Source: Betaproteobacteria bacterium SG8_41 (GTDB lineage: Bacteria; Pseudomonadota; Gammaproteobacteria; Burkholderiales; SG8-41). From it: DNA of 64,000 nt. Both the position numbers and the translations under genes were made by a program. Where the stretch lies: contig LJTT01000014.1 of NCBI GenBank assembly GCA_001303585.1, positions 25,743-89,742 of the forward strand. The letters run 5' to 3'. The notes under the pieces are model-generated. The model was not told the origin of the DNA. It saw only the letters and a list, made by a program, of their open reading frames with translations, and did not search any database. Positions 55,690-64,000 of the stretch are shown here, piece after piece. The number at the start of each line of letters is the position of its first letter. Position 1 is the first letter of the stretch.

Positions 55690-56373
55690 GTGCGCGTACT
55701 CATCATCGAAGACGACCCGGCGATCGCCGCGAATCTTTACGATTTCCTCGAGGCGCGCGGACACGCCGTCGATGCGGCGGGCGATGGCGTGACGGGGCTG
55801 CACCTCGCCGTGACCGGCAGGTTCGATGCGATTGTTCTTGATGTCGGACTGCCGGGCCTTGACGGCATGACGCTGTGCCGCAGGCTGCGCGAGGATGCGC
55901 ACAACGACACACCCGTCCTGGTACTGACGGCGCGCGACACCTTGCAGGACAAGCTCGAGGGTTTCGCGCGGGGCGCGGACGATTATCTGGTGAAGCCCTT
56001 CGCGCTGAAGGAAGTCGAGGCGCGCCTCACCGCCCTGCACAAGCGGCGCGCCGGGCGTGTCGCGGATCGGGAACTGAGCGTGGGTGAACTCGTCTTCGAC
56101 CCGAAACGCGTAACCGTCCGCATTCGCGGCCGCGAGGTGCGGCTACCGCCGAAGTGCGTGCGCCTGCTCGAGACACTCATGTCGCAACCTGATCGCGTTT
56201 TCAGCCGCAAAGAGCTGGAAACCGCGGTCTGGGGCGAGGAGCAAGACACCAGCGACACGCTGCGCAGCCACATGCACGTGCTTCGGCGCGAGCTGCAACG
56301 CGCCGGCGGTTACGACCCCATCAAGACAATTCACGGGATCGGTTACAGGATCGAGGCGCGGGGTGAGGCGTAG
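55690..56373 (+). CDS. Response regulator, OmpR/PhoB family
   Basis: 227 aa. Receiver domain with acidic pocket EDD (7-9), phospho-acceptor Asp 51 in LDVGLPGLDG and Lys 102 in DDYLVKPF; winged-helix DNA-binding domain from about 125 (KCVRLLETLMSQPDRVFSRKELE ... THVLRREL-type). The kinase gene overlaps its end by 11 nt. The target is probably the operon starting at 57747. Confidence 0.9.
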   Translation: MRVLIIEDDPAIAANLYDFLEARGHAVDAAGDGVTGLHLAVTGRFDAIVLDVGLPGLDGMTLCRRLREDAHNDTPVLVLTARDTLQDKLEGFARGADDYLVKPFALKEVEARLTALHKRRAGRVADRELSVGELVFDPKRVTVRIRGREVRLPPKCVRLLETLMSQPDRVFSRKELETAVWGEEQDTSDTLRSHMHVLRRELQRAGGYDPIKTIHGIGYRIEARGEA

Positions 56374-57625
56374 ACCGGGCCTGCGGCTGAAGGTCACGGC
56401 GGTTTTCGCCGCGGCCTGTATCACGGTCGTTGGCGCACTTGGCGCCGTTCTATTCACGGCCTCGGAGCGCATGGAGGAAGCGCTCGTCGAGCAAATCGTG
56501 AACGAGGAGCTCGACGCACTGATCGCACGCAATCGAGACAATCCCGCGCTCCAGCATCCCGCCAGCCCAAACCTCGCGTATTACATCGTGCGCAGCGTTG
56601 ACGACCGGGCGCGCCTGCCCCTGCCGTTACGCTCCCTGGACGAGGGACATCATGAGATTGGGAAGGGGATCAGCGAGCGCCACGCCGGTGTGCGTCGCGT
56701 GCAGGGAACGACTTTCATCGTGGCCTACGATGCCGGCCCCCACGAAGTGCGCGAGCAGGAATTCCAGCGGCTCATTTTGATTGCGCTGGGCATCGTGGTG
56801 CTTGTCGCGCTCGCGCTGGGCTATTGGCTGGCCGGCTTGCTGACACGCCAGGTCACGGATCTCGCCGGAAGGCTGCAGGCGATTAGGCCCGAAGCGGCCG
56901 ATCCACCGCTCGCCCGCCCGGGGCAGGACCCCGAAGTGGCGTCGCTCGCGCGAATGCTCGATGAATACCGGGTACGGATCGCCCGGATGATCCAGCGCGA
57001 ACAGGAGTTCACGGCCAATGCGAGCCACGAGTTGCGCACGCCGCTGACCGCTATTCGCACCAGCTGCGAGCTCTTGCTCGCGGACGCCGCGCTCCCGGAG
57101 AAAGCGCGTAACCGGCTGGAAATGATCGAGGCCGCAGCACAACGCATGTCAGATCAGATCCAGGTCTTCATCTTCCTTGCGCGCGAGCAGCCGCTTGGCG
57201 CATCGGAGAGCGTCTTGCTCGCCGAGTGCGTCAGCGAGGCGGCCGAGCCGTACCGGGGGGAACTGGCACGCAAGGAGGTGGAGTTCACGATTGACGTCGA
57301 GCCGGGGGCCACGCTCCGGGTCAATCGCCAGGCGCTGGGCATCGTCCTGACCAACCTCATCCGCAATGCCGTGCAGCACACCGAGCGCGGCTTCGTCAAA
57401 GTAGCTTACGCGCCTGGGCGGCTCACCGTGCGCGACTCCGGCCCAGGAATCGCGGGGGAAGATGTCGGACGCCTGTTCGAACGCTTCTATCGTGCCGCCG
57501 GGCAGCGCGAGGGATTCGGGCTCGGCCTGGCCATCGTCAAGCGCGTTTGTGACCTGCACGGCTGGCGGATCGACGTTGAAACTCAGACTGGCCGGGGTTC
57601 GGCTTTCAGCATAAGTTTCCGTTAA
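56363..57625 (+). CDS. Sensor histidine kinase
   Basis: 420 aa. Two transmembrane helices (VTAVFAAACITVVGALGAVLF near 12-32; LILIALGIVVLVALALGYWLAGLL near 135-158) enclose a periplasmic sensor of about 100 residues. HAMP-like segment, HisKA with FTANASHELRTPLTAI, then HATPase_c with NLIRNAVQHTERG, DSGPGIAGEDVGRLF and GFGLGLAIVKRV. The GTG start lies inside the end of the response regulator gene. No known ligand. Confidence 0.9.
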   Translation: MRRRPGLRLKVTAVFAAACITVVGALGAVLFTASERMEEALVEQIVNEELDALIARNRDNPALQHPASPNLAYYIVRSVDDRARLPLPLRSLDEGHHEIGKGISERHAGVRRVQGTTFIVAYDAGPHEVREQEFQRLILIALGIVVLVALALGYWLAGLLTRQVTDLAGRLQAIRPEAADPPLARPGQDPEVASLARMLDEYRVRIARMIQREQEFTANASHELRTPLTAIRTSCELLLADAALPEKARNRLEMIEAAAQRMSDQIQVFIFLAREQPLGASESVLLAECVSEAAEPYRGELARKEVEFTIDVEPGATLRVNRQALGIVLTNLIRNAVQHTERGFVKVAYAPGRLTVRDSGPGIAGEDVGRLFERFYRAAGQREGFGLGLAIVKRVCDLHGWRIDVETQTGRGSAFSISFR

Positions 57626-57746
57626 ATAGAGCCGTACTTCACAACTTCTTCACGCCGTTACGACGGATTCCTGACGCCCCCGCATCTATTCTTGCCCCAT
57701 TAACGACGCCGGCGCCGCCGGCCCGAAGGAAATGCGGGGTGAGACC

Positions 57747-58391
57747 ATGCTTGAGGTTGCAACGGAGCAGGATGCGGCCGTCGTATCGACGACCCCCCTC
57801 GAGCAGACAGTTGCGGCAGCACCCAGGTGGTCGTTCAGCCGCGCCGGCGCATCCGAACGTGCCGATGTCGAAACGTTTATTCGGAACGGCTTCGAGCGAG
57901 CATACGGTTGCCGTCTGGAGCAGTTGATGCCCGAACTCATGGTTCTGCGGCAGGGATCGAAGGTTGCCGCAGCGTGCGGACTGCGTCCGGCATCGGACGG
58001 GAAATTGTTTCTCGAGGTTTACCTGGACGATCCCGTCGAGTCGGTGCTGAGCAAGGCGGCCGGCGCCTCCATCGCGCGCGGTGACATCACCGAGGTCGGC
58101 AACCTCGTGATCGCACGACCGGGCCATGCGCGGCGTTTAATCGTTCATCTTTCCGCCCGCCTTCATGCTCGTGGCTGCAAGTGGGTCGTGTTCAGCGCCG
58201 TTCCGGCGCTGCGCAACAGCTTCCTGCGAATCGGCATTCCACTGGTCACGCTTGCCCCGGCCGATGCAGACCGCCTGAGTGCGGAGGAGCGCGCGCCCTG
58301 GGGTAACTATTACGATCATTCGCCGGTCGTCACGGCGGTAAACGTCGCGGCCGCGTTTGATGCCGTATGCGAGGCGGCATGCACCCGGTAA
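57747..58391 (+). CDS. Thermostable hemolysin family protein (GNAT-like)
   Basis: 214 aa. The family pattern SERADVETFIRNGFERAYGCRLEQLMPELMVLRQGSKVAAACGLRPASDGKLFLEVYLDDPVE ... ITEVGNLVIARPGHARRLI matches the T_hemolysin superfamily. The name derives from a Vibrio protein; the fold is acyltransferase-like and a true hemolytic role is doubtful here. ATG at 57732 or 57747; the latter has GGTGAG spacing. It is the first gene of the five-gene operon behind the two-component system. Confidence 0.8.
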   Translation: MLEVATEQDAAVVSTTPLEQTVAAAPRWSFSRAGASERADVETFIRNGFERAYGCRLEQLMPELMVLRQGSKVAAACGLRPASDGKLFLEVYLDDPVESVLSKAAGASIARGDITEVGNLVIARPGHARRLIVHLSARLHARGCKWVVFSAVPALRNSFLRIGIPLVTLAPADADRLSAEERAPWGNYYDHSPVVTAVNVAAAFDAVCEAACTR

Positions 58392-59887
58392 TTGCCGCCG
58401 TCGGTCGTTTCGCGTCGGCCCGCCCGCACCGCCCCGCGCTCACCGACACTGAACGAGTCCTTTCCTATCGCGCGCTCGGCGGTGCCATAGGAGAAACGGC
58501 GGCAGAGGTCCGCGGGCGGGGTGCCCGTGTCGTGGCGCTATGCCTTGATAACTCCCCGGCGTGGATCGTCGCGGACCTAGCGCTGCTCGCGGCGCGGCTG
58601 CCGTGCCTGCCATTGCCAGCGTTTTTTTCCCCCACCCAGTTATGGCATGCGATTGCAGGCGCGGGCGCTGACTGGATCGTCACCGACCAGCCCGATTTCT
58701 TTCTCGACTTGTTGAGAGCTAATGGGGCCATGGCGGAGCGCGCCCCGGACCTGGAACTCATGGGCCGCTCGGTCGCACAATTGAAAATTGACCTTGCCGC
58801 CCCGCCACGCCTGCCCGATGGGACGGCCAAGATCACGTATACCTCGGGCACGAGCGGTGATCCCAAGGGTGTTTGCCTCGACGGCGCGGCGCTCGGCGCC
58901 GTCGCCAGCGCCCTCGCGACGGCGTGCACGCTGAGGTCCGCGGACCGTCATCTGAGCCTGCTGCCGCTCGCCACGCTGCTCGAGAACGTGGGCGTCTATG
59001 CGACGCTGGTCGCGGGCGGTTGCTGCGTGCTGCCTCCGTTGCAGCAGGTCGGAATGCTGGGAGCCTCAGGCGTACAGCCCGACCGAATGCTGGAGAGCCT
59101 CCGGGCAACGCGCGCGACAACTGCCATCACAGTGCCGCAAATGCTGAGGGACCTGGTCGGGCAGATCGGGGGCGGGGCAACCCCGCCGTCCGCGTTGCGC
59201 TTCCTGGCCGTGGGGGGCGCCACAGTATCTCCCGCTCTTCTCCAGCACGCAGAAGCGCTCGGCCTGCCAGTCTACGAGGGTTACGGCCTGTCCGAGTGCG
59301 CCTCGGTCCTGACGCTTAACCGCCCCGGCGCGCGTCGGCCTGGAAGTGTAGGGCGCCCGCTTCCGCACGTGACGCTCTCGTTTGCAAACGATGGCGAGAT
59401 TCTCGCTCAGGGTGCGACGCTGATCGGCTACTGCGGCGCGCATGAGACCGGCGCGCTGCCTTGGCCCACGGGCGACATCGGCCATCTCGACCAGAACGGC
59501 TATCTCTACCTCGAAGGGCGCAAGAAAGACTTCTTCGTGACCTCCTACGGACGCAACGTGTCTCCGGAATGGATCGAAGCGGCACTAACCGGCGAACCGG
59601 AAATTTCACAGGCATGGGTGAGCGGCGAGGCGCGTCCCTGGATCGCCGCGGTGGTCACACCGAACAACGGCGCCACTGATTCTGTGCTCAAAGCCGCGAT
59701 CGACCGCGTCAACGATTCGCTCCCCGACTACGCGCGCGTGCAGCGCTGGGTCCGCTCGAGAGCGCCATTCTCGGCGGACAGCGGCGAGCTCACGGGCAAC
59801 GGCCGTCTGCGCCGCCGCGCCCTGCACGACCGTTACGGCCCTCAACTGGAATTGCTTTACCAAGAGAGAACACATGAAATTCTATGA
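58379..59887 (+). CDS. AMP-forming acyl-activating enzyme
   Basis: 502 aa. ANL-superfamily ligase with core motifs ITYTSGTSGDPKGV, YEGYGLSECASVLTLN, TGDIGHLDQNGYLYLEGRKKDFFVT and a Lys near the C-terminus (ELTGNGRLRRRAL). It adenylates a fatty or related acid. It overlaps the previous gene by 13 bp and the next by 14 bp. The substrate is unknown; the neighbours suggest lipid or acyl-chain chemistry. Confidence 0.88.
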   Translation: MHPVIAAVGRFASARPHRPALTDTERVLSYRALGGAIGETAAEVRGRGARVVALCLDNSPAWIVADLALLAARLPCLPLPAFFSPTQLWHAIAGAGADWIVTDQPDFFLDLLRANGAMAERAPDLELMGRSVAQLKIDLAAPPRLPDGTAKITYTSGTSGDPKGVCLDGAALGAVASALATACTLRSADRHLSLLPLATLLENVGVYATLVAGGCCVLPPLQQVGMLGASGVQPDRMLESLRATRATTAITVPQMLRDLVGQIGGGATPPSALRFLAVGGATVSPALLQHAEALGLPVYEGYGLSECASVLTLNRPGARRPGSVGRPLPHVTLSFANDGEILAQGATLIGYCGAHETGALPWPTGDIGHLDQNGYLYLEGRKKDFFVTSYGRNVSPEWIEAALTGEPEISQAWVSGEARPWIAAVVTPNNGATDSVLKAAIDRVNDSLPDYARVQRWVRSRAPFSADSGELTGNGRLRRRALHDRYGPQLELLYQERTHEIL

Positions 59888-60557
59888 TGAACTGCTCGCG
59901 GCTACCCAGCGAGAGCGGGCCGGACTCCTCGGCCTTGCCTTCATTCGGGACGGCGCGGCTGGAAAACTCAAACCGGCCGACTACATCGCATTCCTGTCCC
60001 AGGCTTACCACCACGTCAAGCACACGCTGCCGCTGCTCATGGCGTGCGGCGCGCGCCTGCCCGCGCGGCTCGAGTGGCTGCGCACCGCCATGAGCGAATA
60101 CATCCGCGAGGAGACGGGCCATCAGGAATGGATCCTCAATGATATCCGCGCCTGCGGCGCCGACCCCGAGCCGGTGCGAAATGGGACACCCGGGTTGCCG
60201 GCCGAGCTGCTCGTCGCTTACGCCTATGACGTCATCGCGCGGATCAACCCCGTGGGGTTCCTGGGCATGGTGCTGGTGCTGGAAGGCACGAGTACAGCTG
60301 TGGCGAGCGAGGCGGCGCGCGCCCTTCAGCACTCGCTCGGCCTGCCCTCAACGGCCTTTACCTACCTCAGCTCACATGGAGAACTCGATATCAGCCACAC
60401 GCGCCTGTTCGCCTCACTGGTGAACCGCCTCGATGATGCCGGTGATCGCGCTATCCTCATCCACTGTGCCAAGGCCTTCTATCGGCTGTACGGCGACGTC
60501 TTTCGCGAGCTTGACGCCCACCGCCTTGCGACCCACTCCCGGGAGATCGCAGCATGA
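59874..60557 (+). CDS. Heme-oxygenase-like di-iron protein (iron-containing redox enzyme family)
   Basis: 227 aa, all-helical TenA/UndA-like fold. Potential di-iron ligands are in SQAYHHVKHTLPLLM, EETGHQEWILND, VLEGTSTAVASEAA and SSHGELDISHTR. Known members act on fatty acids (UndA decarboxylates to alkenes) or amino acids. The ATG overlaps the end of the acyl-ligase gene. Confidence 0.82.
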   Translation: MKFYDELLAATQRERAGLLGLAFIRDGAAGKLKPADYIAFLSQAYHHVKHTLPLLMACGARLPARLEWLRTAMSEYIREETGHQEWILNDIRACGADPEPVRNGTPGLPAELLVAYAYDVIARINPVGFLGMVLVLEGTSTAVASEAARALQHSLGLPSTAFTYLSSHGELDISHTRLFASLVNRLDDAGDRAILIHCAKAFYRLYGDVFRELDAHRLATHSREIAA

Positions 60558-61357
60558 AGCTCACGGGCAGAGCGGTTTTAATAACGGGCGCAAGCGGAGG
60601 CATCGGCCGCTGCCTCGCGCGGGAACTGGCGCGCCGCGGCGCCCGGCTCGCGCTCGCCGGCCGCAACGAGACCGAACTCGCCGGCCTCGCGCGGGGGCTG
60701 AGCGCCGAAGGCGGATCAGCGCTGGCACTACCGCTGGACCTCTCCGAGCCGGCCAGTCACACGGCGCTGGTCGATGGCGCCGAGGCCGCGCTCGGCGCCA
60801 TCGACGTGCTGGTCAACAACGCAGGCCTTTCGCGATTCGGGCCCTTCTCCGAAGAAGACGAAGCAGCAATCCGCCGGCTCATGGAGGTCAACCTGACAGC
60901 CCCGATGTTGCTCACGCGAGCGGCATTGCCGGGCATGCTGCGGCGCCGTAGCGGTCAGATTGTCAATATCGGTTCCGGGTTCGGCTCGATCGCATTCCCT
61001 AATTTCGCGGTGTATTCCACGACCAAGTTCGCGCTGCGCGGTTTCTCGGAAGCCTTGCGCCGTGAGCTTGGCGGGAGCGGCGTTGCGGTCACATACGTGG
61101 CCCCCCGCACCACGGACACGGCAATGAATACCAAAGCCGCACTTGAGTTCGTCGAGCAGACCGGTGCCGCGGTGGATACACCCGAATCTGTCGCGCAGGT
61201 GATCGCCGATGCCATCGAGAACGGCCGCCCCGAGGTCTATATCGGCTGGCCGGAGCGCCTCTTCGTGCGCGTCAATGCCGTCGCTCCACGGCTGGTCGAC
61301 CGCGCTCTCGCGGGCAAGACCAGGAAGAGACGCCAGATCGCAAGGAACCCCGCTTGA
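60554..61357 (+). CDS. Short-chain dehydrogenase/reductase
   Basis: 267 aa, classical SDR. TGASGGIG near 11, NNAG near 90, and YSTTK with the catalytic Tyr and Lys near 152-156; the Ser in IGSGFG completes the triad. NAD(P)-dependent oxidation or reduction of an alcohol or ketone in the pathway of its neighbours. The start overlaps the previous stop (ATGA). Confidence 0.88.
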   Translation: MKLTGRAVLITGASGGIGRCLARELARRGARLALAGRNETELAGLARGLSAEGGSALALPLDLSEPASHTALVDGAEAALGAIDVLVNNAGLSRFGPFSEEDEAAIRRLMEVNLTAPMLLTRAALPGMLRRRSGQIVNIGSGFGSIAFPNFAVYSTTKFALRGFSEALRRELGGSGVAVTYVAPRTTDTAMNTKAALEFVEQTGAAVDTPESVAQVIADAIENGRPEVYIGWPERLFVRVNAVAPRLVDRALAGKTRKRRQIARNPA

Positions 61358-63342
61358 GCCGCCCAATGCGCGCCGCCGCTGCGTATGGAATACTCCGCGC
61401 CGCCCTCCGGAGCGCTGCCACGCTGTGCGTGTGGCGCAAGCCAAAGCGAACGCGCTACACCGCGCTCTGGCTCGTGGTCGCATGGGCCTGGCTGGCGGCG
61501 ACCGTAACACGGGTTGTTCTCACGGCGACGGCATTGCGCTCCGGGCAGGTCGCCCCTGCCGATCTGCCTCGAATTTTCGCGATGGGTGCAGGCTACGACC
61601 TCATCGCCAGCCTTTACCTGACCGCGCCATTCGCGCTCTACCTCTGGCTCTTGCCCTCAGCGCTTTATAGATCGCGGGCGCATGGACTGCTGCTGCGCGC
61701 GGCGCTTGCGGTCATCGCATTCGGCCTGATCTATCTCGGGGCGGTCGAGTACTTCTTCTTCGATGAATTCAACGCACGCTTCAATTTCGTCGCGGTCGAG
61801 TATCTGATCTATCCTCACGAGGTATTCGTGAACATCTGGGAAACATACCCGGTCGCCCGTTTCATGGCCGCCGCTGCCGTGCTTGCGCTGGCAATGACCT
61901 GGCTCTCACGTGCGGCAATTCGCGAAGCCCTGGCCGCGAACGACAGTGCGCGCGCGCGCGCAGCGACCGCCGCAGCTATCTTTGTTCTGATCGGAACGAC
62001 CGGCTTTGCAGTCAATGGTGGAACGGGGCACACCGGCCCGAACCGGGTTGCGAATGAGCTTGCGGCAAACGGCATCTACTCGTTTTTCGCAGCGGCGTTC
62101 AATGCCCAGCTCGACTATGAGCAGTACTACCTGACCATCGACGAGGCCAGCGCGGAAAACCGAGCGCGCCGCCTGCTCGCGCAGGGTAACGCCGAATTTC
62201 TTACCGGGGCCCCGAGCCCCATCGCGCGGCGCATCGCTTGTTCCGGCCGGCCCCGCCCGCTGCACGTCATCGTGCTGCTGGAGGAATCGCTTGGCGCGGA
62301 ATTCGTTGGAGCCTACGGCGACAAGCGGGGCTTGACGCCCAATCTCGACCGCATCGCCCGCGACAGTCTCGTGTTTGCCCGCACCTACGCCACGGGCACG
62401 CGCACCGTGCGCGGCATGGAAGCGGTAACCGCCTCTTTTCCGCCGGTCCCTCCCGAATCCATCGTCAAGCGCAGCCATAACGAGGGAATGTTCAACTGGT
62501 CGACCGTGATGAGCCGGCATGGTTATTCGCCGACCTTCATTTATGGCGGATACGGAACGTTCGACAACATGAACTACTTCTTCTCGCGCAACGGCTACCG
62601 CGTCATCGACCGTACCGAAATGGACCAGCCCCGATTCAGCAACATATGGGGTGTCAGCGATGAGGACCTCTTCCGCAACGCGCTGCGGATCTACGACCAG
62701 CAGGTGGCGCGCGGCGAGCACATATTCTCGGTCGTCATGACGACCTCAAACCACAAGCCTTTTACTTTTCCCGGTGGCGTCCCCGGGGTCCCGTCCAGCG
62801 GGGGCGGACGCGAAGCAGGCGTGCGCTACGCCGACTACGCCATTGGCCGCCTGATCGAAGCGCTGCAGACGCGGCCCTGGTTCAGCGACACGCTGGTCGT
62901 GGTCGTTGCCGATCACGGCGCCCGCGTGTACGGGCGCGAAGAGATTCCAGTGCAGTCTTACGAAATTCCGTTCCTCGTCTACAGCCCCAGCCACATCGCC
63001 CCGCGGCGCGTGGACTCGGTCGTGAGCCAACTGGATGTCGCACCAACCGTGCTCGGGCTTCTCAACTTTTCCTACGAAAGCACCTTCTTTGGCAGAGACG
63101 CGCTGCTCGGCGAACCGGACAGGGAGCTGGTGCCGCTCAACCATAACCGGGACGTCGGCCTGCTCGCGGGCGACGCGCTTACCGAGCTGGGCTTCCGCAA
63201 AACCCACAGGTCGCTGCATTACGACTTCGCCCACAACACGCAGGCGCCGGGGCCAGAAAATGAAGAAGCCGTGAACGATGCGACCAGCCTGTTCCAGGTC
63301 GCCTACGAGCTCTACGCGCGCGGCCGCTATCGCCTGAATTGA
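61354..63342 (+). CDS. LTA synthase-family sulfatase/phosphoglycerol transferase-like membrane protein
   Basis: 662 aa. Several N-terminal transmembrane helices (about 40-210) are followed by a periplasmic alkaline-phosphatase-superfamily domain: VILLEESLGAEFVGAYGDKRGLTPNLDRIARDSLVFARTYATGTRTVRGMEA with the conserved Thr nucleophile region, and VVVADHGARVYG. It resembles LtaS-type enzymes that modify glycerophosphate or sulfo groups on envelope lipids. The TTG start at 61354 has AAGGA 7 nt upstream and overlaps the SDR stop; an ATG at 61366 is the alternative. Confidence 0.85.
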   Translation: MSRPMRAAAAYGILRAALRSAATLCVWRKPKRTRYTALWLVVAWAWLAATVTRVVLTATALRSGQVAPADLPRIFAMGAGYDLIASLYLTAPFALYLWLLPSALYRSRAHGLLLRAALAVIAFGLIYLGAVEYFFFDEFNARFNFVAVEYLIYPHEVFVNIWETYPVARFMAAAAVLALAMTWLSRAAIREALAANDSARARAATAAAIFVLIGTTGFAVNGGTGHTGPNRVANELAANGIYSFFAAAFNAQLDYEQYYLTIDEASAENRARRLLAQGNAEFLTGAPSPIARRIACSGRPRPLHVIVLLEESLGAEFVGAYGDKRGLTPNLDRIARDSLVFARTYATGTRTVRGMEAVTASFPPVPPESIVKRSHNEGMFNWSTVMSRHGYSPTFIYGGYGTFDNMNYFFSRNGYRVIDRTEMDQPRFSNIWGVSDEDLFRNALRIYDQQVARGEHIFSVVMTTSNHKPFTFPGGVPGVPSSGGGREAGVRYADYAIGRLIEALQTRPWFSDTLVVVVADHGARVYGREEIPVQSYEIPFLVYSPSHIAPRRVDSVVSQLDVAPTVLGLLNFSYESTFFGRDALLGEPDRELVPLNHNRDVGLLAGDALTELGFRKTHRSLHYDFAHNTQAPGPENEEAVNDATSLFQVAYELYARGRYRLN

Positions 63343-63366
63343 CGCCGGCACTGAGCTTTCAACTGT

Positions 63367-63383
63367 GGCGCTAAAATAGCGCC
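63367..63383 (+). promoter_or_regulatory. Palindrome abutting the pyrD start codon
   Basis: GGCGCTA-AAA-TAGCGCC ends immediately before the ATG at 63384. Its centre, TAAAAT, also resembles a -10 box with 6 nt to the ATG, which would make the mRNA leaderless. No clear -35 is visible at the right distance. Confidence 0.4.
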
Positions 63384-64000
63384 ATGTTCTACGCCCTGCT
63401 CCGCCCGTTGGTGTTCGCTCTCGACGCTGAGACAGCGCATCGCGTCACGCTTCAAATCTTGGGCGCACTGGACCGGGTCGGCCTTCCCCCATCGGCTGCG
63501 CCTGCGCCCGCACACTGTGCCCTGGATGTGATGGGGATCTCGTTTCCCAATCCGGTCGGGCTCGCGGCCGGTCTCGATAAGAACGGCGAGTTCATCGACG
63601 CCCTCTCGCGCCTCGGCTTCGGTTTCATCGAGATCGGCACCGTGACCCCGCGCCCCCAGCCCGGCAATCCACGGCCGCGCGTTTTTCGGCTGCCACGGGC
63701 TCGGGCCGTGATCAACCGGCTCGGCTTCAACAACGACGGCGTGGATCGGCTGCTCGAAAACGTGCGCAGCGCGCGTTACCGGGGGGTGCTGGGAATCAAT
63801 ATCGGAAAGAACGCCGACACCCCGATCGAGCGCGCGGCAGACGACTACCTCGCCTGCCTGCGCAAGGTCTATTCCCTGGCGACCTATGTCACGGTCAACA
63901 TTTCCTCGCCCAACACCAAGGACCTGAGAGCACTGCAGGGGGCCGGTGAGCTCGATCAGTTGCTAGGCGCGCTGAAGTCAGAGCAACGACGGCTGGCCGA
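63384..64000 (+). CDS. pyrD: Dihydroorotate dehydrogenase (quinone), class 2, partial
   Basis: First 205 codons; the gene runs off the window. [31 protein letters not shown] is the membrane-associating N-terminal hairpin of class 2 enzymes, then [49 protein letters not shown] (FMN site), [22 protein letters not shown] and [17 protein letters not shown]. Oxidises dihydroorotate to orotate in pyrimidine synthesis, passing electrons to quinone. Confidence 0.95.
   Translation, partial: MFYALLRPLVFALDAETAHRVTLQILGALDRVGLPPSAAPAPAHCALDVMGISFPNPVGLAAGLDKNGEFIDALSRLGFGFIEIGTVTPRPQPGNPRPRVFRLPRARAVINRLGFNNDGVDRLLENVRSARYRGVLGINIGKNADTPIERAADDYLACLRKVYSLATYVTVNISSPNTKDLRALQGAGELDQLLGALKSEQRRLA

Overview
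The window is about 63-65% GC, densely coded, and reads as a chromosomal stretch of a denitrifying betaproteobacterium (Burkholderiales, Rhodocyclales or Nitrosomonadales type). Supporting this are the aat-bpt pair, the class 2 pyrD, the nirSMCFDLGHJN order, a CcoI/CcoS pair and several genes of the kind found in the Burkholderia low-oxygen-activated (lxa) island. No tRNA, rRNA, CRISPR array, transposase or prophage gene was seen.

Layout. (1) 1-23.3 kb is an anaerobic survival and stress island: a hibernation factor fused to a cold-shock domain, a second FtsH, a second hibernation factor, a CBS-pair protein, a host-attachment-type protein, the RNA ligase RtcB with archease, an ABC exporter with adaptor, a PHP-type DNA polymerase X, a phosphotransferase/P-loop kinase fusion, a universal stress protein, a Lon-type protease, PncB/PncA for NAD salvage and a hemerythrin. 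(2) 23.5-25 kb holds a SirB2-like membrane protein and a cysteine-free CRP/FNR-family regulator of DNR type. (3) 25-38.3 kb is the cytochrome cd1 nitrite reductase and heme d1 cluster with divergent cobA, a radical SAM protein and a DUF2249 protein. (4) 38.2-44.7 kb is an unusual membrane redox operon: a COX15-like protein, a heme-copper subunit I homologue with a Glu-His pair in place of the canonical His-His, and two cytochrome b fusion proteins, one carrying ferredoxin plus an MvhD-like domain and one carrying a [2Fe-2S]/FAD/NAD reductase; the latter is frameshifted by a 14-bp tandem duplication. (5) 44.8-50.4 kb encodes SCO1, heme O synthase and a B-type heme-copper subunit I/II pair that lacks the active-site tyrosine (sNOR-like), with a divergent ctaA. 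(6) 50.8-54.1 kb holds a hemerythrin, CcoS and CcoI. (7) 54.2-64 kb holds aat, bpt, a two-component system, a five-gene hemolysin/acyl-ligase/di-iron oxygenase/SDR/sulfatase operon and the start of pyrD.

Two features tie the window together. Sixteen perfect TTGAY-N4-RTCAA palindromes (plus one with a single mismatch) all lie between genes, mostly about 42 bp before a plausible transcription start. Nearly every operon from 1 to 54 kb therefore looks like part of one FNR/DNR regulon, and a candidate regulator is encoded at 24.2 kb. Second, at least seven intergenic regions carry a degenerate two-module repeat (words like CTGCGTTTATCTGCGG and GTGAAACGTGAATCG). The repeat encodes the last residues of FtsH and of a DUF4202 protein, and it abuts a damaged nirN 5' end.

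No canonical norCB or nosZ is present. Nitric oxide made by NirS would have to be handled elsewhere or by one of the two atypical heme-copper systems here, which is the main biological question the window raises.
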